This document shows, piece after piece, positions 11,040 to 23,135 of a DNA stretch of 64,000 nucleotides; within the stretch, counting starts at the first letter, position 1, and each line of letters opens with the position of its first letter. The notes beneath the pieces were generated by a model. The model searched no databases. It saw only the letters and a list, made by a program, of their open reading frames with translations, and was not told where the DNA came from. Source of the DNA: Nilaparvata lugens. Lineage: Eukaryota > Arthropoda > Insecta > Hemiptera > Delphacidae. The stretch lies in assembly GCF_014356525.2 (NCBI RefSeq), contig NC_052517.1:7087500-7151499 (forward strand), written 5' to 3'. The translations under genes were made by a program, and so were the position numbers.

Positions 11040-13200
11040 AGTCAAAGTACTGAGAAAACGCAGAAACGCTGAGAAAAACGCTGATTTTGGGCGTATCTTT
11101 GATGAAATATTCAAGTCACAAAGATTTTAGACCCTAGCTGATCCTCTGTACCAAATTTGAAAATTTTCTGTCTATTTCTTGATGAAATAACTGAGAAAAC
11201 GCAAAAAAACGCATATTTTGGGCGTATCTTTGGCGTTATTGCAAATTTCTTCTAACACAACATTATTACACCCTTGCTGATCTTCTGTACTAAATTTGAA
11301 CAATTTATGTTCATTTGTTCTCGATAAATCTGAGAAAAAGCAAAAAAACGCTGGAAAAACGCATATTTTGGGCGTATCTTTGGCGTTATTGCAAATTACT
11401 TCGAATACAACATTATTACACCCTTGCTGATCTTCTGTACTAAATTTGAACAATTTATGTTCATTTGTTCTCGATAAATCTGAGAAAAAGCAAAAAAACG
11501 CTGGAAAAACGCATATTTTGGGCGTATCTTTGGCGTTATTGCAAATTACTTCGAATACAACATTATTACACCCTTGCTGATCTTCTGTACTAAATTTGAA
11601 CAATTTATGTTCATTTGTTCTCGATAAATCTGAGAAAAAGCAAAAAAACGCATATTTTGGGCGTATCTTTTGGCGTTATTGCAAATTACTTCGAATACAA
11701 CATTATTACACCCTTGCTGATCTTCTGTACTAAATTTGAACAATTTATGTTCATTTGTTCTCGATAAATCTGAGAAAAAGCAAAAAAACGCTGGAAAAAC
11801 GCATATTTTGGGCGTATCTTGGCGTTATTGCAAATTACTTCGAATACAAATTATTACACCCTTGCTGATCTTCTGTACTAAATTGAACAATTTATGTTCA
11901 TTTGTTCTCGATAAATCTGAGAAAAAGCAAAAAAACGCTGGAAAAACGCATATTTTGGGGTATCTTTGGCGTTATTGCAAATACTTCGAATACAACATTA
12001 TTACACCTTGCTGATCTTCTGTACTAATTTGAACAATTTATGTTCATTTGTCTCGATAAATCTGAGAAAAAGCAAAAAAACGCTGGAAAAACGCATATTT
12101 TGGGCGTATCTTTGGCGTTATTGCAAATTACTTCGAATACACATTATTACACCCTTGCTGATCTTCTGTACTAAATTTGAACAATTTATGTTCATTTGTT
12201 CTCGATAAATCTGAGAAAAAGCAAAAAAACGCTGGAAAAACGCATATTTTGGGCGTATCTTCGAATACAACATTATTACACCCTTGCTGATCTTCTGTAC
12301 TAAATTTGAACAATTTATGTTCATTTGTTCTCGATAAATCTGAGAAAAAGCAAAAAAACGCTGGAAAAACGCATATTTTGGGCGTATCTTTGGCGTTATT
12401 GCAAATTACTTCGATACAACATTATTACCCTTGCTGATCTTCTGTACTAAATTTGAACAATTATGTTCATTGTTCTCGATAAATCTGAGAAAAAGCAAAA
12501 AAACGCTGGAAAAACGCATATTTTGGGCGTATCTTGGCGTTATTGCAAATTACTTCGAATACAACATTATTACACCCTTGCTGATCTTCTGTACTAAATT
12601 TGAACAATTTATGTTCATTTGTTCTCGATAAATCTGAGAAAAAGCAAAAAAACGCTGGAAAAACGCATATTTTGGGCGTATCTTTGGCGTTATTGCAAAT
12701 TACTTCGAATACAACATTATTACACCCTTGCTGATCTTCTGTACTAAATTTGAACAATTTATGTTCATTTGTTCTCGATAAATCTGAGAAAAAGCAAAAA
12801 AACGCATATTTTGGGCGTATCTTTGGCGTTATTGCAAATTTCTTCTAACACAACATTATTACACCCTTGCTGATCTTCTGTACTAAATTTGAACAATTTA
12901 TGGTAATTTGTTCTCGACAAATCTGAGAAAAAGCAAAAAAACGCTGGAAAACGCTTATTTTGGGCGTATCTTTGACGTTATTGCAAATTCCTTCTAACAC
13001 AACATTATTACACCCTAGCTGAGCTTCTGTACTAAATTTTAACAATTATTTCTTGATAAAGCTGAGAAAACGCTGGAAAAACGCAGATTTCGGGCGTATC
13101 TTTGGATTTTTTTTCAAATCCGTTCTTAGTGCGCCTCTTAAGGGCCAACTGAACATACCTACCAAATTTGAACGTTTTTGGTCCGGTAGATTTTTAGTTC
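11040..13200. repeat. ~150-bp satellite array, about 13-14 units
   Basis: The unit contains CTTGCTGATCTTCTGTACTA (at 11273, 11423, 11573, 11713, 11861, 12008, 12153 and so on), a GAGAAAAAGCAAAAAAACGC block and TTTTGGGCGTATCTTTGGCG. Edge units are diverged; central ones are near identical apart from scattered single-base deletions. Because 150 is a multiple of three, repetitive open frames arise, but they are not genes. The array sits inside a dispersed repeat ending GGTCCGGTAGATTTTTAGTT ... GTGAGTGAGTGAG. Confidence 0.92.
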
Positions 13201-13242
13201 TGCGAGTGAGTGAGTGAGTTTCATTTCGCTTTTATATACAGA

Positions 13243-13585
13243 ATGTCCCACGGAAGCTGTAGCAGCCGAAGACCATGCAAGATTTTACATTGAATTTGCA
13301 ACAAAAAATGTCCAGTAAAATTTTCCCATGAAAAGTTCAAAAACGTCAAATAAAGGAACAAATTATATGAATCCTATTGCAAATTTCTTCCTCTCTCCAA
13401 CCATGTCCTTGGAATTAGATTCTGACTGATAGTTTTCTATTTATTGACGTTTATCAAAAATATCGAAAAATCGATATATCTCGAAAACTAAGGTCGATAG
13501 AAGAAAATTTTACTGGTCATTTTTTGTTGAAAGTTTAATGTAGAATCCATGGTCTTCGGCTTTACAGCTTTCGTGGGACACCCTC
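13243..13585. mobile_element. Fold-back element, GTCCCACGGAAGCTGTA family
   Basis: The left arm GAATGTCCCACGGAAGCTGT ... CCGAAGACCATG is repeated inverted at the right as CATGGTCTTCGGC ... CTTTCGTGGGACACCC, giving arms of about 100 bp with an AT-rich centre. No coding sequence. Confidence 0.75.
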
Positions 13586-13639
13586 TATATAGATTGGATT
13601 TATTGGGGGGGGGGTGGGTTTAAACACTTTCATGAAGTG

Positions 13640-13845
13640 GGATGGAGAGAAAAGATTATTAGATATAAAAAGAGATTCACGTTATCAAGTCAGTGGGAAT
13701 GATAGGAAGGCATTGTTGCCACTTCTCGACGACCTTCTATAGTAGATAGATGTGATTCAAGTCATCCTTGTATTTCTGATCAATCGTTTATTGTAATCGT
13801 ATAATCGTGATCCCGGTATATTTGTATTAAAAGTTGATTCTTGTT
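13640..13845. repeat. Diverged MITE end (TTCACGTTATCA variant)
   Basis: GATTCACGTTATCAAGTCA followed by CCTTCTATAGTAGATAGATG resembles the left part of the TAGTGAGGTCC MITE in layout and matches 42665-42800 more closely. No right end was found. Confidence 0.45.
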
Positions 13846-13848
13846 AAC

Positions 13849-15632
13849 TAGTAGCTCTGTGAACAGTAGACCTCACGCAGTTTTCTCATCCACAAGTATC
13901 TGATGTCACCTGTTCTAGTTGATTCAGTTTAATCACAATTCACAGTTGAATCATGATCTACTCTTAAAAATGTTATTTGTCTTCACCAAGATCAAAAACT
14001 CACTTATGTTAATAAACTCAGTTCAGGTTTGAATTTTAATCCCATCTGATAAAAATATTTCTGAACTATTTTAAAGTTAATTTTTCCAATCAAGAATATT
14101 ATAATTTCTTCAGCAATATTCAGTTAATTTAATCATTTTTTATTTTATTTTCAATCACCTATTAAATTTATTTTTCAAATGTGAGAATATTGATACTGAT
14201 GGACACGCATCATAAAAAATATTGAAATCCTACCTTATAGAAATAGACACGGCCAAACATCTGTGTTAAGGTGCGTACAGATTTACGCGCCGCGAACATG
14301 AGCAATTCACTTTTAATCAGCTGATGCCACCCTTTTTATATCTATCTTACCGTTTCTGTAAAAATACATATTTAGTCAGCTGACTACAAGTGAATTGCTC
14401 ATGTACGCACCATTATGCAAGCAATGAATAATCCACTTGTCAGCTGATTGATTATGAATAATTCTATAGTCTGATTGATCCTATCTTCAAAGTAGATTAT
14501 ATAGTGATATCAGAGAATGGAGGAATTCCTTTTCGTTTCATATTATCCTTAAAATGCAAAATTTCAAAAAAACCTTGTGTATACATCTACGCGCAGTTAT
14601 GGAAAAGGACAATATTCCTGCCAAATCTCATCGAATTCTATCAACGCGTTTGGCCGTAATCGCGTTACATACAGACAGACAAAAGCAAATCAAGTTGAAA
14701 CATAGACCTCACTAAGTTCGGTCAATAATTGTTATTGTAATGCATTATTATACTGTCCAAGAAAGTATACTAGTAGTTCTGTGACAGTAGACCTCACGCA
14801 GTATTCTCATCCACCAGTACCTGATTGAAACTATAGACCTTATGGAAATACAGCAATAGACTGGCTTCTCCACACATCTGTGTAATCACTTGTCAGCTGA
14901 TTGATTATGAATAATTCTATAGTCTGATTGATCCTATCTTCAAAGTAGATTATATAGTGATATCAGAGAATGGAGGAATTCCTTTTCGTTTCATATTATC
15001 CTTAAAATGCAAAATTTCAAAAAAACCTTGTGTATACATCTACGCGCAGTTATGGAAAAGGACAATATTCCTGCCAAATCTCATCGAATTCTATCAACGC
15101 GTTTGGCCGTAATCGCGTTACATACAGACAGACAAAAGCAAATCAAGTTGAAACATAGACCTCACTAAGTTCGGTCAATAATTGTTATTGTAATGCATTA
15201 TTATACTGTCCAAGAAAGTATACTAGTAGTTCTGTGAACAGTAGACCTCACGCAGTATTCTCATCCACCAGTACCTGATTGAAACTATAGACCTTATGGA
15301 AATACAGCAATAGACTGGCTTCTCCACACATCTGTGTAATCACTTGTCAGCTGATTTATGATGAATAATTCTATAGTATGATTTTTCTCTAATATTGGCG
15401 TATGAAGGAGGCTCCTTTTTCCTTTTATATTATCCTTGAAATGCAAATTTCCCAAAAACCTTGTATATACGTCGACGCGCAATTAAAAAAGGAACATACC
15501 TATCAAATTTCATGAAAATCTATTACCGCGTTTCGCCGTAAATGCGCAACATATAAACATTTAAACATTAAGAGAAATGCCAAACCGTCAACTTGAATCT
15601 TAGACCTCACTTCGCTCGGTCAATTATCTTTT
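13849..15632. repeat. CTTCGCTCGGTCAA-family composite with 463-bp tandem duplication
   Basis: It starts AACTAGTAGCTCTGTGAACAG and ends TAGACCTCACTTCGCTCGGT at about 15601-15621. In between, 14428-14890 and 14890-15352 are near-identical tandem copies (~463 bp: TCTATAGTCTGATTGATCC ... TACGCGCAGTTATGG ... CTCACTAAGTTCGGTCAA). The third, diverged unit resembles the common family form. A GGTGCGTACAG fold-back (14270-14412) is embedded. Confidence 0.75.
14270..14412. mobile_element. GGTGCGTACAG fold-back MITE
   Basis: AGGTGCGTACAGATTTACGC and CATGAGCAATTCACTT recur inverted at the right (AAGTGAATTGCTCATGTACG). The fullest hairpin copy is at 51655-51819 and a deleted copy is at 50889. Confidence 0.75.
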
Positions 15633-15714
15633 CCCGATATTAAAATATATTCTCATAATTTAGATTGGATATTTTGTTAGTTCATTATATTTCTTCATAG
15701 CTCATGAATGATTC

Positions 15715-16174
15715 AGTAACGGTGCGGAGTTGGAAAAGGATAGAGCTATCTGCATTGTCTGATGACAGACAAAGATAGCAACACCAATTTTGATCAGATG
15801 TTGACTCACATTATAACGTCGATCTCACTATAGATAAATCGGCGTCTATCAAAGGAGGTTAATACAATAATTCTAGTTTAGAAGATATTTGAAGCTGATA
15901 CGCTCTGATGAAACAGATTCCATCATTAATGTATATTAGAAGATTTCTATGATAGTATAGAGGTCCTCGTTATAATGACAGTATTCGATCAACTTTGGTT
16001 TTGCTATCCTTGTCTATCATTCGACGAAGCCGGTGGTACTATCCTTTTCTAGGTACACAACGATGACAATTATGTTTTTGACGGTGTAGAAATATAATAA
16101 ATTAATGTAAAGAATCGGCATCGCTATTCTTCTATCTTTATTCACTGCCATTATAACGTGGACCACACTATAGT
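15715..16174. mobile_element. TAGTGAGGTCC MITE: one solo right end and one short full copy
   Basis: 15715-15832 is a right end (AAAGATAGCAACACC ... CATTATAACGTCGATCTCAC). 15957-16174 is a ~218-bp full copy whose ends are TAGAGGTCCTCGTTATAATG and CATTATAACGTGGACCACAC. The short form is nearly identical in layout to 48007-48224, including the internal TTTTTGACGGTGTAGAAATA. Confidence 0.8.
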
Positions 16175-16365
16175 ATAGAGGTTTTAAAACGGCTAACAGA
16201 GATTCAATGGAAATGTCAAATGGTAATTTGGTAATCTTGATTGTATTTAATGGGAAGGAAAAAGTCAGACATTACAGAAAAAAGTGAAATTCAGTGGAGA
16301 GAGAGAGAGAGTGAGTGTGTGATGATTAGTCAATTAGGATATTATATTGTAAGTGGTTTCCCACG

Positions 16366-16690
16366 CATGGAAGAAGAAGAAGAAGAAGAAGAAGAAAAGA
16401 AGAAGGAGAGGAAGAAGAAGAAGAAGAAGAAGAAGAGAAGAAGAAGAAGAAGAAGAAGTAGAAGAAGATAGCAGAAGAAGAAGAGAGAAGAAAAGAAGAA
16501 GAAGAAGATAGCAGAAGTAGAAGAAGATAGCAGAAGTAGAAGAAGATAGCAGAAGTAGAAGAAGATAGCAGAAGTAGAAGAAGAAGAAGGAAAAGATGGT
16601 AGATGGTAGATGAGAGGATGGATAAGAGGAAGAAGAAGAAGAAGAAGAAGACAGCAGAAGAAGAAGAAGTAGAAGAAGATGAAAAAGAAT
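16366..16690. repeat. GAA-rich microsatellite tract
   Basis: (GAA)n with interspersed AGATAGCAGAAGTAGAAGA units. Open frames on both strands are low-complexity artefacts. Confidence 0.92.
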
Positions 16691-16961
16691 AAGTATCATG
16701 TGAGAGATGGACTAATGAGATAATACTTTCCCTCTCGGAATTTTTCAAGCACTGTCGTGAGATAGAGATTACACTTTTAGTAGGAGAAGGGCAATGATGG
16801 TGATTAGCATAGGAGAAGAAAAAGAAGAAGAAATAGAAGAAGTTAAAATGAATCTGATTGTTTCAACTAATACAATACTTGTTTCAATTATTGTTTTATC
16901 ATGAATATTAAATATTATAAAATTATTAATATTTAATATAATAAAATTGTTATGTTTTTTA

Positions 16962-17113
16962 CTTTCCTTGCCCTATTACCATAGGTAAGAAAAGTATTGC
17001 TTTCCGAAAAAAATTAAGGTACCCCAATTTCTAAATTTCTATACGTTTCAAGGTCCCCTGAGTCCAAAAAAGTGGTTTTTGGGTACTGGTCTGTATGTAT
17101 GTGTGTGTGTGTT

Positions 17114-17198
<85 letters not shown>

Positions 17199-17850
17199 AG
17201 TGTATGTGCGTCTGTGTACACGATATCTCATTTCCCAATTAACGGAATGACTTGAATTTGGAACTTAAGGTCCTTACACTATAAGGATCCGACTCGAACA
17301 ATTTCGATCAAATGCAATTCAAGATGGCGGCTAAAATGACGAAAATGTTGTCAAAAACATGGTTTTTCGCGATTTTCTCAAAAACGGGTTCAACGATTTT
17401 GATCGAGTTTATACCTAAAATAGTAATTGATAAGCTCCATCAACTGCCACAAGTCTCATATCTGTAAAAATTCCAGGAGCTCCGCCCCACCTATGCAAAG
17501 TTTGATTTTAGATTCCCAATTATCAGGCTTCAGATACAATTTATACAAAAAACTCTAAGTGGAGAAGATTGAGCATGAAAATCTTTACAATTAATGTTCT
17601 ATAACATTTTCACGTAAAATTTAAAATAATCTCGAAATGCTAGAAAATGTTATAATTCCATTTGCAAACTATTGATTCTATTGAATCATTCACTATGAAG
17701 AGATAGCAGACTTCGTGTGTCTCCAGTGTTATTGTCCTGTCACCAGCTGGCTTGGATCTTTGAATAGTAGACTTGAGATGCGCGTGAACACTAGCGTCAG
17801 GTGATAAATTTTCATAACGGCAAGGAAAGTTGTGTGAGTGCGCCACACCA
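16962..17850. mobile_element. ACTTTCCTTGCC TIR element, full-length copy with long GT repeat
   Basis: The left TIR is ACTTTCCTTGCC at 16962 and the right TIR is GGCAAGGAAAGT near 17819. (GT)n of more than 90 bp lies at 17099-17195. The internal sequence GCGGCTAAAATG ... CAGGAGCTCCGCCCCACC is shared with 3160-3325 and 61830-61995. It has no reading frame of its own. Confidence 0.82.
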
Positions 17851-17935
17851 GATTTTTTTTCTTATCACTTGTTCTCCATGTAGGTCTACTTGTAACATTT
17901 TTCTATTCATTCTGTATATTTATTCTGTACTGGCA

Positions 17936-18065
17936 GGTAACCCGTGCTCCGCAAGGGTCTCGTTATTAGCTTGACAATCTGAAAACTCAAAATAAGCTTT
18001 TAACCATCCATGGTAGATTGAGAATCAATATGCAAAATGTGAAGTTAATGAGTTGAGTAGTTGAG
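17936..18065. repeat. GTAACCCGTGCTCCGCAAGG family fragment
   Basis: The sequence GGTAACCCGTGCTCCGCAAG followed by GAGACGTGATGAT matches 61180-61335 on the same strand and 52340-52505 inverted. It is an unclassified dispersed repeat. Confidence 0.6.
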
Positions 18066-18402
18066 ACGTGATGATTCGTCATTCGTATCCCTCTAGAAAT
18101 TTGAGTGAACACGAAGAGGATTAGGATAAGAAGTGGAAGATGAGAAAAAAGAAAGAAAAAAGAAGAAGAAGAAACAATAAATGTGACGTATGAGGAAGGT
18201 TAATGAGATAGGATAATGACGCAAATACGTAGGTAATGTAGAATGTGTAAGAGATGTGCTCTTTACGCTGGGAACGTTAGGTACATTACAACCTGCATTT
18301 AGATTCAGGTTAAACAGACAGCATTGTTTTGTATTGGGTACAATGAGGAGACATTGTGTGTTCATTGAGGAGGTATGTTAACAGTTTCAAGTGAGTATTA
18401 TA

Positions 18403-19678
18403 CTATATAGTGAGGTCCACGTTATAATGGCAGTGGAGAATGATTGGAGAACAACGTTGCCAATCCTCCTTCTTGTCAATCAATGCCTTCTATAGACGGT
18501 AGCTGATACAGGTTTATTGATGTAATATTAACTGTTCATTCTCGTTTAAAATGATCAATTATAATTTATTGAGCAAGAAATTATATCTTTCAATAATTTC
18601 ATAATGAATTTTCATAACTAGTAGTTCAGTGAACAGTAGACCTTACGCAGTATTCTCATCCACAAGTAACTGATGTCACCTGTTTTAAATGATTCACGTT
18701 TGAATTTGTATTCCATATGATATAATTCATCCAGTTCCGTGATAATCTTTCTATCTGATAAAAATCAATTTTTTACAATCAAGAATATTATAATTTCTCC
18801 AGCATTATTTCATTTGTTTATTTTCAATCAACTATTAATCAGCTATTAATTTAGTTTTTTTCGAATATGAGAATATTGATACTGATGGGCACGCATAATA
18901 ATACCATGACTGCAAAACAAAATATTGAAACCAGACCTTAAAGCTGCGATTAGACCAAATTTATTAACAAAATGTTAATAATAACTCAATCCTTATAGAT
19001 TATGTTAGATTGAACATAGCTTATCATACAAATGATGAAGATGTGTGTTTGTCAACTTCCAGTCAATCTAATAGAATTTATTAAGTTATTAATATTTTGT
19101 TAATAACTTTGGTGTAAACCCACCTTAAAGATGCATACCTCTTTAATGTCTTTGAATGAAACTATAGACCTTATGGAAATACAGTAATAGACTGGCTTCT
19201 CCACACATCTGTGTAATCACTTGTCAGCTGATTTATGATGAATAATTCTATAGTCTGATTTTTACTCTAATATTGGGGTATGAAGGAAGCTCCTTTTTCC
19301 TTTTATATCATCCTTGAAATGCAAAATTTCAAAAAACCTTGTATATACGTCGACGCGCAATTTAAAAAGGAACATACCTGTCAAATTTCATGAAAATCTA
19401 TTACCGCGTTTCGCCGTAAATGCCCAACATATAAACATTTGAACATTTAAACATTACGAAATGCAAAACCGTCGACTGAATCTTAGACCTCACTTCGCTC
19501 GGTCAACTAATATGAAATATTTTCTTAATTAATTATTAATTTTACATTGTTGAAAGACGATCTGGAACAGAGCAAAACGAGAAAGAGATAGCGCTATCCG
19601 CTTTGTTGATTGATAGACATGGATAGTAATACCATCGCTAATCAAACACTGCCATTATAACGTGGACCTCGCTGTAGT
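18403..19678. mobile_element. TAGTGAGGTCC MITE split by a CTTCGCTCGGTCAA-family insertion
   Basis: The left MITE end TAGTGAGGTCCACGTTATAA is at 18409 and the right end TTATAACGTGGACCTCGC at about 19656-19673. Inside, 18617-19506 is a CTTCGCTCGGTCAA-family copy starting AACTAGTAGTTCAGTGAACA and ending CACTTCGCTCGGTCAAC. This gives a relative age: the MITE inserted first. Confidence 0.8.
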
Positions 19679-19679
19679 A

Positions 19680-20100
19680 ATGACCAAGAATAGACATTGC
19701 AGAGTCTTTGTTTGTGTGGTAATCAGAACTGGTGTTGCTCATTTAATAGATTGTGCAAGTTATAAGGTAACGACATCACCTCGAGTAATGAAGAAGTAGA
19801 AATGTAGATGAATAGAAGGAGGAGGGAGTGGAGTGAGAAGGAGGATGAGGAGGAGGAGGAGGAGATCATGAGGATGAGGAGAGGTGGTGGAGGAGGAGGA
19901 GGAAAATTGGGAACATGAGGAGGAGTAAGATAATGAGGCGGAGAATTGGAAAGATGAGAAGGAGGAGTTAATGAAACGAATTATACTTTTCTTCAAATTA
20001 TAAAATCAAAATATCGCATCCCCGAAAGTCATAAGCTGACGTATAGCCAGCTGTAAAATATAAAAACGATCATTTTGGAGAATTGTGTTCTGTTGATCAA
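19680..20100. other. Spacer with GGA-rich minisatellite
   Basis: 19800-19975 is a GGA/GAG-rich tract; the - strand open frame over it is compositional. Nothing else is recognised. Confidence 0.6.
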
Positions 20101-20103
20101 TAA

Positions 20104-20632
20104 AATATCGGGGACCGAGCTTCGCTCTGGAGTACAAAAGCATGAAAAATTTATCACGAAAGAAGAAATTATAATAACATTCATAACATTCATACAGAAA
20201 TGTTCTATCTAATCACAGTAAATTGAGATTAATTCCCAGAGAAATGCAAAAATTTCCCTCACAAAGGCCCAGTTGCACAAAAGCCGGTTAAATTTTAATC
20301 CTGATTAACTTCACGTGATCAATCAAGGAGACCATTTCAAAAAGATGGATCTACTGGAATTAATCAGGATTGAAATAACCCGCTTTTTCGCAACCGGCAT
20401 TAAGTGCCTGATTGAATGATTACAAAAGTTCAACAGCTGAGTCATCATTTTGACACAGTCCCACACACATGAACTCGCTCACTCACTTCCATCACCAACA
20501 GATGATGGAATAATAATTATTATCAGCTGTTTTTCCAAGGATGGATAATAATTATCCTTTTCATATCCTTCAGCGAGTTTTCCCAGGGATGAGACCTAGT
20601 GCAATCGAATCTTTATATTATAAACCTACTAT
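20104..20632. repeat. GGGGACCGAGCTTCGCTCTGG family, copy 1
   Basis: A ~530-bp unit beginning ATCGGGGACCGAGCTTCGCT, with an internal hairpin (AAAGCCGGTTAAATTTTAAT ... AAATAACCCGCTTTTTCG) and ending GGGATGAGACCTAG ... TATTATAAACCTACTAT. The second copy is at 43039-43553 in the same orientation. Confidence 0.8.
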
Positions 20633-20639
20633 CTACATA

Positions 20640-20995
20640 GGAGAAGTTATTCAATTTACCAAAAATAACAACTAAAAGTTATTTTTGGTTACTTTTAGTA
20701 GATTGAATAACTATCTTAAAAATTGATATTTTCAGGAAATTTTTGTTTTACTAAATCACCAATATCATGAAGAATCCATCCTCTAAACCTCATGGTTTAT
20801 CTCTTACCGAATTTGAAATGTTCGACCCCACAAATTCAAACTTAGGCGCTTATATCTCAAAAATTGATGATCGGAAAAAAATGTTTTCCTGGGAAAACTT
20901 TTTCATTTTGATGGCTTGATGATATACAAATCAAAAAACTTTGAAAAATATCTTGAGTAAAAAGTCTATTTTTAGCGTTTGCACAGCCTTAATCT
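20640..20995. repeat. AGGCTGTGC fold-back, right half only
   Basis: It matches the right half of the hairpin elements at 37379 and 41125, ending GCGTTTGCACAGCCTTAA. The left arm is missing. Confidence 0.75.
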
Positions 20996-21383
20996 TCCAT
21001 GTATTCGTCCATCTGCTGATTTATTCAAATACAGTATTTCAAATATTCTTTTATTAATGTTTTTCTTTATGCATTTTCTTAATTCGCAGTACTTACTTTT
21101 GAAAATAAATTCTATTTATCCACAAGTATTTTTTTATCCATTTAAATGTTACTGATAATTTATTGATGTTTTTTTTTGTTAATTAACGTTAATGTCAATA
21201 TTATATTAATGTTTCTCTTTATGCATTTTCTTAATTCGCAGTACTTACTTTTGAAAATATATTCTATTTATCGACAAGTATTTTTTTATCCATATAAATG
21301 TTACTGAAGAACTACTGAATATTAGAATTATTGGTAATGTATTGAAATCTTAACCTCATTTGAACTATTTTTATCAAAATTAG

Positions 21384-21485
21384 AGGGAGAAACAGTTTTG
21401 GGTTTAACCTGTTGATTCTCTCCCAATCATTAATTTGATATTGCGTTTGTAGAATGGAATAAATGAATAAATAAATAAATAAATT
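21384..21485 (+). repeat. LINE 3' end: stem-loop plus (TAAA)n tail
   Basis: GGGAGAAACAG, a short loop TTTTGGGTTTAAC, then CTGTTGATTCTCTCCC, followed about 40 bp later by AATAAATAAATAAATAAAT. The same arrangement is at 30639, 54345 and 59879, and inverted copies are near 1690, 44050 and 48960. Confidence 0.7.
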
Positions 21486-21525
21486 ATTTGAGAGCTACCT
21501 GAGTGATAGACACTTTATTGTCAAC

Positions 21526-22004
21526 CTAGGTGCCAATCACTGTGTATTAAATAAATGTTACGATTTTGGGGTTCCGCAAGGAAGCATTTTAGGTCCCGTT
21601 CTATACAATATCTATGTTGTATTTTTGTAAATTCAATTTCCAAAGTACATGGAAAATAAATACATGAAGATTAATAATAATTTGAATGAAAAAGACTAAG
21701 AAATTGTCAAAAAACCACAGATTTATCGATACTTAGAAAGACCGGTTTCGGTTATTAAACCATTGTCAATCTCTGATTGATAAACTCTGTTTTTTTGATA
21801 ATATGTGGTTTTTTGACAAATTCTTAGTCTTTTTCATTCAAATATATATTTTTAATCTTCATGTATTTATTTTCCATGTAGGTACTTTAGAAATTGAATT
21901 TACAAATACTACATAGATATTGTATAGAACGGGACCTAAAATGCTTCCTTGCGGAGCCCCAAAATCGTTACATTTATTTAATACACAGTGATTGGTTTTG
22001 AATT
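21526..22004. mobile_element. Long palindrome: LINE RT fragment duplicated head-to-head around a fold-back element
   Basis: The left arm (+ strand) and the right arm (- strand) both encode CNDFG/CYDFG-type VPQGSILGPVLYNIYVV, the RT motif after motif A in LINEs (right arm has GAPQG). Inside lies an AAAGACTAAGAAATTG fold-back element (21682-21841) with its own inverted arms (CCACAGATTTATCGATACTT ... ). No full RT gene is present. Confidence 0.8.
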
Positions 22005-22074
22005 TTAGTCTTTTTCATTCAATATGAATAATTATCACAATATCAACTTCTCAACTACACAAATAATATATATT

Positions 22075-22200
22075 TGGTGAATGAGTTGCGTTGCAATTCG
22101 AAGATACACGTTGCAAGAGAAATTTGCAACGCGTTGCCATCAAATGATACACGTTGCAACTACAAATTGCAACACGTTGCAAGCAAATGATACACTATGA
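22075..22200. repeat. Cluster of ACACGTTGCAA motifs
   Basis: GTTGCAA-type words occur about ten times in ~115 bp, alternating with GATACACGTTGCAA and TTGCAACGCGTTGC. Function is unknown; it may be a minisatellite. Confidence 0.55.
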
Positions 22201-22359
22201 AGAGGCCTATTTTATGTTAGAGTTTCATTAGTGCAGACCATTTTAGTGGATGGTTGAAATTAAGGCTGCTTGCCAAAAATGAACACCCATCCAAAACGAG
22301 CCCATAAAACCACATGGCCTGCGTTTCAATGGAGGGGGAAAAAGCAGTTTGGGATAATT

Positions 22360-23135
22360 AGTTCTTCTTTCTCCTCATCTCTCTCTTCCTCCTCTCCTCC
22401 TCTTCTCCTCTTCCTTCTCTTCTTCCTTCTTCTCCTTCTCTTCTCCTCCTTCTTTTCATCTTCCTTCTTCACCTCCTTCTCCTCGTTTTTCCCCTCTCCC
22501 TCCTCCTCCTCATCTCCTTTTCCACCCTCTGTTCTACCTTCTTCACCTCCTCATCCTTCTTCTCCTCCACTACCTTCTTCTCTTCCTCTTCTCCTCCTCC
22601 TTCTCATTTTCCTCCTTCTCATCTTCCTTCTTCTCCTCCTTCTCCTCGTTTTTCCCCTCTCCCTCCTCATCATCTCCTTTTCCTCCTTCTGTTTTATCTT
22701 CTTCACCACCTCATCCCTCTTCTCCTCCTCTTCTCTTCCTTCTATTCATCTTCCTTCTTCACCTCCTTCTCCTCGTTTTTCCCCTCTCTTTTTCCCCTCT
22801 CCCTCCTCCTAATCATTTCTTTTTCCTCCCTCTGTTCTACCTTCTTCACCTCCTCATCCTTCTCCTCCTCCACTACCTTCTTCTCCTCCTCTCCTCCTCC
22901 TGCTCCTCATTTTCCTTCTTCTCCTCCTTCTCCTCGTTTTACCCCTCTCCCTTCTCCTCTTCATTTCTTTTTCTCCCCTCTGTTCTACCCTCTTCACCTC
23001 CTCATCCTTCTTCTCCTCCTTGCCCTCTCCTCCCAAAACTCCTTTTCCTCCTCCTCCTCTTCCTCCTCCTTCTCTCACTATTTTTTTTACTATCTCTCTC
23101 ACTCTCTCTTTCTCTCTCTCTCTCCATTTTTTCAC
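22360..23135. repeat. Pyrimidine-rich CTT/CCT tract, ~0.8 kb
   Basis: It consists of imperfect ~150-200-bp units containing CCTCGTTTTTCCCCTCTCCC and TTCTACCTTCTTCACCTCC. Long open frames on both strands are compositional. Confidence 0.9.

Noticed and set aside
11172..12757. Repetitive frames with FKFSTEDQQGCNNVV units, resembling a repeat protein
   Set aside because: The unit is 150 bp, divisible by three, so any open frame repeats; frames shift at each indel and there is no start, promoter or homology.
22270..23135. 180-codon Ser/Leu/Pro frame on + and charged frame on -
   Set aside because: Pyrimidine-rich low-complexity tract; no conserved sequence.
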